From assembly GCA_025384855.1 (NCBI GenBank), contig JALAHT010000004.1:65846-129845 (forward strand): DNA of 64,000 bases, given 5' to 3'. The first letter of the stretch is position 1. Each line of letters starts with the position of its first letter. A model generated the notes under the pieces. The model saw nothing but the letters and a program-made list of their open reading frames with translations. It searched no databases and had not been told where the DNA came from. The position numbers and the translations under genes are program-made. Below are positions 1 through 5,479 of the stretch, piece after piece. The stretch comes from Luteirhabdus salina (GTDB taxonomy: Bacteria; Bacteroidota; Bacteroidia; Flavobacteriales; Flavobacteriaceae).

Positions 1-171
1 TCTAGCCTAACGGTCAAGGTATGGCAACGCCTAATAATGGCAACTGTCAATTTTTTCTTTACAGTTCAAATTCGATGTCCTACGTCTACCTAACACGTTG
101 TAAACCTCATAGGCGTAGCTCAATCGCCCCATGTGTAGGCTACGCCTACGGGGCTTACACCTTGACCGTTA
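1..171. repeat. 171-bp perfect direct repeat, copy 1
   Basis: Bases 1-171 are identical to 2067-2237; the copies diverge at base 172. Within it GGTCAAGGT near the left end pairs with ACCTTGACC near the right end, and the middle can fold further around CGTAGGCGTAG and CTACGCCTA. Read on the minus strand it is an attC-like site. The repeat may extend left of the window. A short open frame on the plus strand inside both copies is judged a by-product of the repeat. Confidence 0.95.
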
Positions 172-174
172 AAA
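5..174 (-). other. attC-like recombination site 1
   Basis: Read on the minus strand the site begins with a degenerate left box TTTTAAC (174-168) and ends with GTTAGGC (11-5), which fits the GTTRRRY consensus. The nine bases beside the two boxes, GGTCAAGGT and ACCTTGACC, are fully complementary, as in the arms of an integron attC. The 92-base-core palindromic element abuts it on the gene side. It lies downstream of the PP-loop gene on the minus strand. The attC identity is inference: no integrase is visible. Confidence 0.5.
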
Positions 175-283
175 TGCATAACCTCAACTTCACTCATTCC
201 GCTTCGCTCCATTCGCTCGTTTCGCATACGGAAAACAAAACTCCTTTCAGTCCGTTTTCCCCATTTTCCTAATGCATTTTAAC
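168..283. repeat. Palindrome-bounded repeat element, copy 1
   Basis: A 92-base core (180-271) is bounded by perfect 12-base inverted arms, GTTAAAATGCAT (168-179) and ATGCATTTTAAC (272-283). A second copy at 2671-2784 has a related core with the same ends (AACCTCAAC at the left, TTTCCTA at the right) and the same central TCGCATACGGAAA, but its 12-base arms have a different sequence and are also perfectly complementary. Both copies are followed on the plus strand by GTTGCG. Confidence 0.75.
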
Positions 284-320
284 GTTGCGAGGCTATAAAA
301 AAGAAAGACCTTGCAACTGC

Positions 321-1154
321 TTACGCAGTTGACTTATATTTTACTTTACAACCCGTACACATAGGCTGAAAGTCCATTCTTATCTGACCTTTCATTTCCA
401 TTAAATGTTGCTTATTAATGTTTTGACCCCAATCCCACGGAAATTTTTTCATTACTTCTTTTCTCAAATCATCCATTTGCTTACCCCATTTAGGGCTAAA
501 TTCTTTTGCAGCTGCGTAATCTTCTAAATTTTGCATAGTTCCGCACATACATTCACCACTTCTACATAAAGCAATAGATACTGGATTGCGTTTTACGGAG
601 TTTCCTTCCAAGTAATCAATACAATTTTCTTTAGTCCATTCATTAATAATATTAACCCAAATGTTATTTTTTTGTGATGGGTCTAATTTGTAAGGGGAAA
701 CCATAGTTTTTTTTCTGTTCTCACTTTCTAAACGTCTTGCTCCATTAACAAAAAGTATAGGAAAGTTTCTTTGTCTTTTTCTTAGATTGTGAGAAACTGC
801 TTTTCTGAAATGCTCAATCTTTAGAATATGGTAAGCCATTGTGTGAGCATCTAAACCAAGACCGAAAAACCCTTTTCTTAAAACATACTTTTCGTAAGCA
901 TCTTTTGCATCTGCAATTATCAATTTATCATTTTGCTTATTAGTAAAATCAATAGCAAAATCAGTAGTTTCTTTCAATCCTGTTCCTGTCTTTCCGTGTA
1001 TAACGTAATCAAACTTATATCCTAACTCCTTAGCTACTGAATAAGCTGTAATGCTATCATCCCCACCAGAAAGCATCATTACAATAGCTTTTGGTTTATA
1101 AGTAGCGATTGCCACTTCCATTATTTCTTTGCTTCCTTGCAAAAGTTCGTTCAT
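321..1154 (-). CDS. PP-loop / PAPS-reductase-like protein (cassette gene)
   Basis: A 277-residue protein of the PP-loop ATP-pyrophosphatase superfamily, PAPS-reductase branch. The nucleotide-binding PP-loop is SGGDDS at residues 29-34, and the family motif GARRLESENR is at 138-147. Five C-terminal cysteines (197, 202, 204, 266, 269) could hold an Fe-S cluster or zinc, as in phage PAPS-reductase-like and DndC-type proteins. Assimilatory reductases sit with cys genes; here there are none, and no dnd or ssp partner either, so the substrate is unknown. The last codons and the stop lie inside a hairpin of the downstream repeat. It is the only gene of the array I can place in a family. Start: ATG at 1154. 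Confidence 0.75.
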   Translation of the reverse strand: MNELLQGSKEIMEVAIATYKPKAIVMMLSGGDDSITAYSVAKELGYKFDYVIHGKTGTGLKETTDFAIDFTNKQNDKLIIADAKDAYEKYVLRKGFFGLGLDAHTMAYHILKIEHFRKAVSHNLRKRQRNFPILFVNGARRLESENRKKTMVSPYKLDPSQKNNIWVNIINEWTKENCIDYLEGNSVKRNPVSIALCRSGECMCGTMQNLEDYAAAKEFSPKWGKQMDDLRKEVMKKFPWDWGQNINKQHLMEMKGQIRMDFQPMCTGCKVKYKSTA

Positions 1155-1192
1155 AATCTACCGTTTAGTTTTCCTTTGTATGCGGTTACGCA

Positions 1193-1320
1193 TTCTAACA
1201 ATGGCTATATGCCATTGTGGTCTTTCTTTTTTACCGTTCCTTTCCGTGCTTCCCAGATATGAAAGCAAGCTTTCAATCTTCACGCACACAGAAACGGCAC
1301 ATAGCCTCGCAACGTTAGCA
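1193..1320 (-). other. attC-like recombination site 2
   Basis: On the minus strand TGCTAAC (1320-1314) and GTTAGAA (1199-1193) bound the site. Inner arms GGCTATGTGCC (1306-1296) and GGCATATAGCC (1213-1203) match at 10 of 11 pairs. The site starts 28 bases after the stop codon of the 91-residue gene, where an attC belongs in a cassette. An open frame of 62 codons inside the site is regarded as spurious. Confidence 0.6.
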
Positions 1321-1327
1321 AAAAACA

Positions 1328-1340
1328 CCTCATCGAGAGG
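1328..1340 (-). other. Small hairpin with ATCGA loop, copy A
   Basis: CCTC-ATCGA-GAGG forms a four-pair stem between the stop codon at 1349 and the left box of the attC-like site, seven bases away. The same loop with the same stem recurs at 2247-2259, and with a different but complementary stem at 1852-1864. Confidence 0.6.
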
Positions 1341-1348
1341 ACGCATCC

Positions 1349-1624
1349 CTACATATTTGTATGAAGTCTGGGCATAATCGGTTTTCTACAGTTTATACAA
1401 TACAAATGGTTTCTTGGTTCGGCAACAGACTTTTTGCACATACAAATATTCTCGGTCTGCTCGTTTTTTGCTAACGGCTCTGGTTTTCCTAAAGCTAAAC
1501 TATTAGAGGATAAAAATGTGTCTATCATTTTATTAACTTCTACCCTTGGGATAAATTCAATTTCAGGATTTATGTATTCGCTAAAATCCTCTAATAGTTC
1601 TTTTAAGTCTATGTGTACTTTCAT
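1349..1624 (-). CDS. Hypothetical protein with C-terminal CxC...CxxC (cassette gene)
   Basis: A 91-residue protein of no family I recognise. The C-terminal third holds Cys61, Cys63, Cys76 and Cys79, a likely small zinc-binding knuckle. The N-terminal part is acidic and probably helical. It is a single-gene cassette between attC-like sites 2 and 3 and is read leftward like all its neighbours. Start: ATG at 1624, 29 bases after the preceding site. Confidence 0.6.
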   Translation of the reverse strand: MKVHIDLKELLEDFSEYINPEIEFIPRVEVNKMIDTFLSSNSLALGKPEPLAKNEQTENICMCKKSVAEPRNHLYCINCRKPIMPRLHTNM

Positions 1625-1652
1625 ATTTATTTTCTTTTATTCGGTGTCGTTT

Positions 1653-1844
1653 TGCTAACAAGGTGTATCACTAATAGCTTTAGTCAATCACTATTCCACG
1701 TTCTCGTAATATAAAAGAGGGCAATTAATCATTGTCTATCGAGATTTTTATCTGTTTAGAGTAATTAATTGTTAATTTGTCGAAACAGGGAAACCCTCTT
1801 TTAATTCCTTCACGCTACATAGTGATACACCAGAGCCGTTAGGC
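1653..1844 (-). other. attC-like recombination site 3
   Basis: The best formed site of the array. On the minus strand GCCTAAC (1844-1838) fits RYYYAAC and GTTAGCA (1659-1653) fits GTTRRRY except at the last base. Inner arms TAGTGATACACC (1820-1831) and GGTGTATCACTA (1662-1673) are a perfect 12-base inverted repeat. A second inner pair, AAAAGAGGG against CCCTCTTTT, extends the stem. It follows the 48-residue gene. Confidence 0.65.
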
Positions 1845-1851
1845 TAGAATA

Positions 1852-1864
1852 GCCCATCGAGGGC
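1852..1864 (-). other. Small hairpin with ATCGA loop, copy B (covarying stem)
   Basis: GCCC-ATCGA-GGGC keeps the loop of copies A and C but has a different four-pair stem. It sits between the stop at 1889 and the left box of attC-like site 3, seven bases from the box. Confidence 0.6.
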
Positions 1865-1888
1865 CGTGTAACGAAACATTAAATATTA

Positions 1889-2035
1889 TTAAATACACCT
1901 TTCGAACATTCTTAGTGCCGATTGCCAATTATCTTTTAACTTTCGTCTGGTTTTAAACTTCCACCAAGGAGTTTTTTTATAAAGTTCTCTATAAAAGTTC
2001 GCTCTTTCTAAGTAAATTTTTTCTCTAAAATCCAT
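1889..2035 (-). CDS. Hypothetical small basic protein (cassette gene)
   Basis: A 48-residue protein, MDFREKIYLERANFYRELYK onward, rich in Lys, Arg and aromatic residues, with a WWKFK stretch near the middle and one Cys near the end. The frame stays open upstream into the 171-bp repeat, but the ATG at 2035 is preferred because it lies outside the repeat and leaves a normal cassette-style leader. I recognise no family. A single-gene cassette position supports it. Confidence 0.45.
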   Translation of the reverse strand: MDFREKIYLERANFYRELYKKTPWWKFKTRRKLKDNWQSALRMFERCI

Positions 2036-2066
2036 AATATTTAAAATTTCTATTGTTACACTTAAT

Positions 2067-2237
2067 TCTAGCCTAACGGTCAAGGTATGGCAACGCCTAA
2101 TAATGGCAACTGTCAATTTTTTCTTTACAGTTCAAATTCGATGTCCTACGTCTACCTAACACGTTGTAAACCTCATAGGCGTAGCTCAATCGCCCCATGT
2201 GTAGGCTACGCCTACGGGGCTTACACCTTGACCGTTA
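2067..2237. repeat. 171-bp perfect direct repeat, copy 2
   Basis: Identical to bases 1-171. The 14 bases TTCTAGCCTAACGG (2064-2077) are also an exact inverted repeat of 1837-1850, so the 48-residue gene is bracketed by inverted core sites. Confidence 0.95.
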
Positions 2238-2240
2238 CCG
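2071..2240 (-). other. attC-like recombination site 4
   Basis: This is the attC-like reading of the second 171-bp copy. On the minus strand CGGTAAC (2240-2234) is followed by GGTCAAGGT, and the site ends ACCTTGACC-GTTAGGC at 2071. It lies just after the 87-residue gene and its hairpin, as expected of a cassette site. Confidence 0.55.
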
Positions 2241-2246
2241 ACAATA

Positions 2247-2259
2247 CCTCATCGAGAGG
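2247..2259 (-). other. Small hairpin with ATCGA loop, copy C
   Basis: CCTC-ATCGA-GAGG, between the stop at 2279 and attC-like site 4, six bases from its left box. The stem equals copy A. Confidence 0.6.
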
Positions 2260-2278
2260 ACGGGTAACTACATAATTT

Positions 2279-2542
2279 TTATTCTCTTTCACGACAACCA
2301 ATACATTGCATCTCACATTTAGGACTATGTGCAACCTTGTTCTCTGTAAGCCAACAATAAAAATTATTCCTGTTCCCCTTATTGTCGGTAACGGGCTGGC
2401 GCTCACTTTGGTTAAAGGAATTTTCGAAATCATCAATTTGGATCAATAACGAAGATGCAGCAAACGGGGTTAAGTCATGATTTTCCGCAAAATCAACTAT
2501 TGATTTTCTCAATTCCTTTAACCTTTCGGATGTTGTTTTCAT
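2279..2542 (-). CDS. Hypothetical protein with C-terminal cysteine cluster (cassette gene)
   Basis: An 87-residue protein without a recognised family. The N-terminal 45 residues look helical and charged. The C-terminus carries Cys63, Cys76, Cys80 and Cys83, ending CIGCR, which resembles the CINCR end of the 91-residue cassette protein and suggests a small metal-binding tail. Start: ATG at 2542. It is read leftward between two attC-like sites. Confidence 0.55.
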   Translation of the reverse strand: MKTTSERLKELRKSIVDFAENHDLTPFAASSLLIQIDDFENSFNQSERQPVTDNKGNRNNFYCWLTENKVAHSPKCEMQCIGCRERE

Positions 2543-2575
2543 GCTTGCTAAATTTTAGTTTTTATTCGGTACAGT

Positions 2576-2677
2576 CGGTAACAGCGTGTATAGGCAATGA
2601 ACCAAAGTGATGGGCTCCTCACGTTCCCGAACATGTGTTCTACACGTTCACTACCCATACACGCCAGCCCGTTCACG
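2576..2677 (-). other. attC-like recombination site 5
   Basis: Arms GCGTGTATAGG (2584-2594) and CCCATACACGC (2654-2664) pair with one mismatch. The outer boxes on the minus strand are CGTGAAC (2677-2671) and GTTACCG (2582-2576), both degenerate relative to RYYYAAC and GTTRRRY. The palindrome-bounded repeat element (2671-2784) overlaps its gene-side box, as at site 1. Confidence 0.5.
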
Positions 2678-2784
2678 GGCATAACCTCAACCTTACCTCA
2701 TCGCTACGCTCTTCGGACGGTCTCGCATACGGAAACCAAACTCCGCTACGCTACCTTTGCCCCCATTTCCTAATGCCCGTGAAC
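2671..2784. repeat. Palindrome-bounded repeat element, copy 2
   Basis: A 90-base core (2683-2772) lies between perfect 12-base inverted arms GTTCACGGGCAT (2671-2682) and ATGCCCGTGAAC (2773-2784). Core ends and centre match copy 1 at 168-283, while the arms differ. Confidence 0.75.
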
Positions 2785-2833
2785 GTTGCGCAGATACCAG
2801 AAAAAAAGGGGCTGGCAATGCTACGCATTGACT
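2776..2833. repeat. 58-bp direct repeat, copy 1
   Basis: Matches 3602-3659 with one mismatch. It contains GTTGCGCAGATACCAG, a run of seven A and a hairpin AATGC-tac-GCATT. A related hairpin, AACTGC-ttac-GCAGTT, sits at the end of the PP-loop gene near 318-333. Confidence 0.9.
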
Positions 2834-2838
2834 AAAAA

Positions 2839-3546
2839 TTAACAATGGCAATGGTCTCGTTCAGGAAACATGTCTTCACTAAATTCTTTCACATCAAAAG
2901 TTATTACCGTTTCCGCCATAACAAGCCTTGCAATAAATGAGGTAAATTTATTTTCTAAAACACCTTTTGTGAATGGCAACTCTAAATTAACTCCTCCATC
3001 TAAAGAAATTTTCATTATTCTTTCTTTTTCACCAGAATATGTAAATGGTAATGAATAAATAGTGTATCCGTCTTTTTCTTTATAAAAACCAATTTCATAT
3101 TCGTCGGTGCCATTTTCAAGTACGAGTCTTAAAAAACTCCTATCTTCTTTGATTATATTCACACAATAATCATCTTCATTTTCTTCATCGTGATCGAAAT
3201 CGGAACAATTAATAAACTCTTTTAATACCTCAGAAAAGTTCATTTTTTTAGGCGCTCTTGTTAAAAATTCTGTGACCATCGGAACAAAAGTTTTAGCAAC
3301 TGCGGTATTTGCAATCTTATCAATCTCTTTTGTTAAACTTTCGTTGATGCTTGCAACTACATCGGGTAAATCAAACGCATGGTCAAAACCCCTGTTTTCT
3401 AAATGTTCTTTAATCGCTTTTTTGTAAGGAGAGCTGTAGCCACTATAAAATTCCTTTATAGTCTCTTCCGCACCTTTCTGAGCATACTCATTCGCTTTTT
3501 GTTGCAATAAGTCATTATCGATTGTTGCTGTAATATTTGTTTTCAT
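2839..3546 (-). CDS. Hypothetical protein, 235 residues (cassette gene)
   Basis: The longest unknown product of the array. Soluble, acidic, without signal peptide or membrane segment. Residues 1-100 look helical; the second half alternates short hydrophobic and charged stretches as in a beta-rich domain, and the protein ends in a His/Cys-rich HCHC. I recognise no family. Start: ATG at 3546. It lies between repeat sequence on both sides, so it is probably a single cassette. Confidence 0.6.
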   Translation of the reverse strand: MKTNITATIDNDLLQQKANEYAQKGAEETIKEFYSGYSSPYKKAIKEHLENRGFDHAFDLPDVVASINESLTKEIDKIANTAVAKTFVPMVTEFLTRAPKKMNFSEVLKEFINCSDFDHDEENEDDYCVNIIKEDRSFLRLVLENGTDEYEIGFYKEKDGYTIYSLPFTYSGEKERIMKISLDGGVNLELPFTKGVLENKFTSFIARLVMAETVITFDVKEFSEDMFPERDHCHC

Positions 3547-3601
3547 TTTTTATAGTTATTTAATTATTAATATTCATTTTGGTTTCGTATGTACGTTACG
3601 A

Positions 3602-3659
3602 CCCGTGAACGTTGCGCAGATACCAGAAAAAAAGGGGCGGGCAATGCTACGCATTGACT
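3602..3659. repeat. 58-bp direct repeat, copy 2
   Basis: One mismatch from 2776-2833. Here the palindrome-bounded element that precedes copy 1 is absent, leaving a possible empty-site comparison. The stop codon of the 102-residue gene (3647-3649) falls within the repeat. Confidence 0.9.
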
Positions 3660-3955
3660 TCAGATAGAGACAGCTTTTCATATTGCTGTTCAATATCTTG
3701 CTCGGAGAATCCGTTTTCCTTTAAATAATCGGCAGCCCAATCAGTAGTCTCTATGAATTTTAAGCATTTTTCAGACCAGTCTTTAATGAAATACACGTTT
3801 TTAAGAAGCCATGTTTTCTGAAGTTTCAACAGTTGCTCTGGGTTGATAATATCGTTTATTATCGCATGCTTACCTGTAAATTTCAAGGCTTCTATAAAAG
3901 CAGTGTTTTCAGAATATTCCTGAAGCTTAGAAAGCGGTATTCCTTTGTTATACAT
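3647..3955 (-). CDS. Hypothetical protein (cassette gene)
   Basis: A 102-residue, probably helical, soluble protein with three Trp in the middle and no recognised family. The frame extends six codons upstream to a GTG at 3973, but that GTG is inside a hairpin (3965-3991), so the ATG at 3955 is chosen. The C-terminal codons and TAG stop are contributed by the 58-bp repeat, as in the PP-loop gene. Confidence 0.55.
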   Translation of the reverse strand: MYNKGIPLSKLQEYSENTAFIEALKFTGKHAIINDIINPEQLLKLQKTWLLKNVYFIKDWSEKCLKFIETTDWAADYLKENGFSEQDIEQQYEKLSLSEVNA

Positions 3956-3964
3956 CTTTATAAG

Positions 3965-4050
3965 TTGTAGCACATTAAAACGATGCTACAACACGGTATA
4001 TAGTTTATGCCTAAGTTCCGTGCTATATCAAAGTTTAGTGCTTCTATACC
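3965..4050 (-). other. Degenerate attC-like palindrome
   Basis: Contains hairpin TTGTAGCA (3965-3972) / TGCTACAA (3984-3991) and a longer weak pairing GGTATATAG (3995-4003) / CTATACC (4044-4050). On the minus strand the end GTGTTGTAGCA could hold a right box, but no left AAC box is seen. It separates the 115- and 102-residue genes. Confidence 0.35.
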
Positions 4051-4062
4051 ATAAATAAATTT

Positions 4063-4410
4063 TTAAAATTCAAATGGTTTCCAAATCGCTTTTAATTTTT
4101 CAATATGTGGTTTCAAGTATTTAGCAAGAAGTTCTACATCGCTTTCATCAAACAACGCTATGTGTATTGGTTTAAATATACCTTTTCGTTGTTGCATCAT
4201 AAATATTTCCAAGTAATGTCTTTTGCTTTCTTCTCGTTCGTGTAAGTCCCATCTAAAAACCAAGTTCATATCTACGTCCGCATCGTGAAACTCTTCGTAA
4301 AAATCAGCAAAAGTTTCGTATCTCATAGCCGCTTCATTACTGTAATAATTGCTTTCGCTGCAATAGTAGTCGTGGTCTATTGCTAAATCCTTTAGTGTTA
4401 ATTTTCCCAT
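4063..4410 (-). CDS. Hypothetical acidic protein (cassette gene)
   Basis: A 115-residue, aromatic-rich, acidic soluble protein (many Tyr, Asp and Glu). No family recognised. Its ATG at 4410 follows AT-rich sequence. It is the first unambiguous cassette gene on the right side of the array. Confidence 0.55.
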   Translation of the reverse strand: MGKLTLKDLAIDHDYYCSESNYYSNEAAMRYETFADFYEEFHDADVDMNLVFRWDLHEREESKRHYLEIFMMQQRKGIFKPIHIALFDESDVELLAKYLKPHIEKLKAIWKPFEF

Positions 4411-4506
4411 TTTAAAAATTTATTTATTAGTTCTGTTTTTAATTCAAAGGTTCGTTTTTCAAAAGGCACAAACCATATACCTATCCGTTCTACGTAATAA
4501 AGATTA

Positions 4507-4668
4507 CTACGCAGAACTGTTTGATATAACTGATTCGCCAATCCTATACTCACGTAACCGGTTATGGATCATATCCATCCAGGATAATGGTTCAGATGTT
4601 TGGAAATTTGGAACGTAAGGTCTGTTTGCCTGAACATTTAGAGGCATGATAATTTTTATGTCTGTCAT
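4507..4668 (-). CDS. Possible small protein, 53 residues
   Basis: ATG at 4668, stop TAG at 4507-4509; the product begins MTDIKIIMPLNVQANRPYVP. No family recognised. The stop lies in a hairpin (about 4490-4519), echoing the cassette genes, whose last codons also read GCG-TAG or GCG-TAA in a hairpin. The 11-base motif TTTAACGCTTA ends four bases before the start. Confidence 0.4.
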   Translation of the reverse strand: MTDIKIIMPLNVQANRPYVPNFQTSEPLSWMDMIHNRLREYRIGESVISNSSA

Positions 4669-4678
4669 GGTATAAGCG

Positions 4679-4789
4679 TTAAAATTCTATTCTCTTATTC
4701 AATAGCTTTTCACAGCTAGTACATTTTTCAGCCACATGATCTACATTAACCGAACCGCTATAAACTATTGTGGTCTGTTCTTTATGCAT
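4679..4789 (-). CDS. Possible micro-protein with CxxC, 36 residues
   Basis: Begins MHKEQTTIVYSGSVN and contains CTSC, a possible metal-binding pair. ATG at 4789, stop at 4679-4681, between the 132-residue and 53-residue genes in the same direction with short spacing. Size and lack of homologues I know keep confidence low. Confidence 0.3.
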   Translation of the reverse strand: MHKEQTTIVYSGSVNVDHVAEKCTSCEKLLNKRIEF

Positions 4790-4802
4790 GCAAAAAAACT
4801 GC

Positions 4803-5201
4803 TTAATCTTCTTCAACATAAATTTGGCTCAATACAGATTTTTCACCTTCATCCGAAACAGATGGAAGCATTGGATGTAACTTATATATCAACGATGTGC
4901 CGCGGCTTCTTTCATAATCATCGGTAGTACTGCTGCAATAAAACTGTAGTGCATCATGAAGCAAAAATGCAGTATGAAGTTCCATAGATACCTTAGACTT
5001 TGAACCAAAGCTTCTGGAGGTTACTTTCTTGTAAACATCATATTGAAAAAGCTGAATGATATTGAAGTGGATGTGCTGTTGGGCTGTATTCTGAACCTGA
5101 ATAAGATGGTCCAGTACCTCGGCATAATTTTTTGAGGCATTTGCAAGTACCTCAAAATCCTTTCTATCCAGTTTCTTTAGGGATATCTTTTCCATGATCA
5201 T
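4803..5201 (-). CDS. Hypothetical protein of island operon
   Basis: A 132-residue helical soluble protein; no family recognised. Its ATG (5201) overlaps the TGA of the upstream 90-residue gene as ATGA, showing translational coupling. It is part of the leftward operon that starts near 9569. Confidence 0.6.
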   Translation of the reverse strand: MIMEKISLKKLDRKDFEVLANASKNYAEVLDHLIQVQNTAQQHIHFNIIQLFQYDVYKKVTSRSFGSKSKVSMELHTAFLLHDALQFYCSSTTDDYERSRGTSLIYKLHPMLPSVSDEGEKSVLSQIYVEED

Positions 5202-5470
5202 GGGTATTGCATAAATGCATCGCTGTCTATCGAAGCATGATTGTTGTAAAAAAGTACTTTTGAGATAGTCTGAAGGCCTTTCTTCTGTAGCCTATTGAAC
5301 ATATTCTCCGCCAATTGTGGTAGATCAGTAACCTTCTCTTCTTCCTTGATGAAGGAATACCATACTTTTTTATTTCCGTTGGCGTCGTAGCAAACCATCT
5401 TGACCATACTGCATTCCGGACAACTGTTTTTAGCATGAATGCATTTTCCCTTTACTTGTAATCCTGTCAT
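5198..5470 (-). CDS. Hypothetical protein with N-terminal cysteines
   Basis: 90 residues. The N-terminal third has Cys10, Cys17, Cys20 and Cys27 in the pattern CIHAKNSCPEC...C, a probable zinc-binding knuckle, followed by a charged region. No family recognised. It overlaps the next gene by four bases (ATGA) and starts ten bases after the shared motif TTTAACGCTTA. Confidence 0.6.
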   Translation of the reverse strand: MTGLQVKGKCIHAKNSCPECSMVKMVCYDANGNKKVWYSFIKEEEKVTDLPQLAENMFNRLQKKGLQTISKVLFYNNHASIDSDAFMQYP

Positions 5471-5479
5471 AGTTGTATT

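Noticed and set aside
321-1154. Complete Dnd or Ssp phosphorothioation defence system
   Set aside because: Only one PP-loop gene is present; no other dnd or ssp gene lies near it.
1158-1346. 62-codon minus-strand frame inside attC-like site 2
   Set aside because: It lies wholly in the recombination site with its inverted arms and has no room for a separate gene.
21-2275. Plus-strand open frames beginning MATPNNGNCQFF in both 171-bp repeats
   Set aside because: They arise from the duplicated palindromic repeat itself, run against all cassette genes and end differently in the two copies.
1-4500. CRISPR array
   Set aside because: Repeats are long, palindromic and alternate with genes; there are no short regular spacers and no cas genes.
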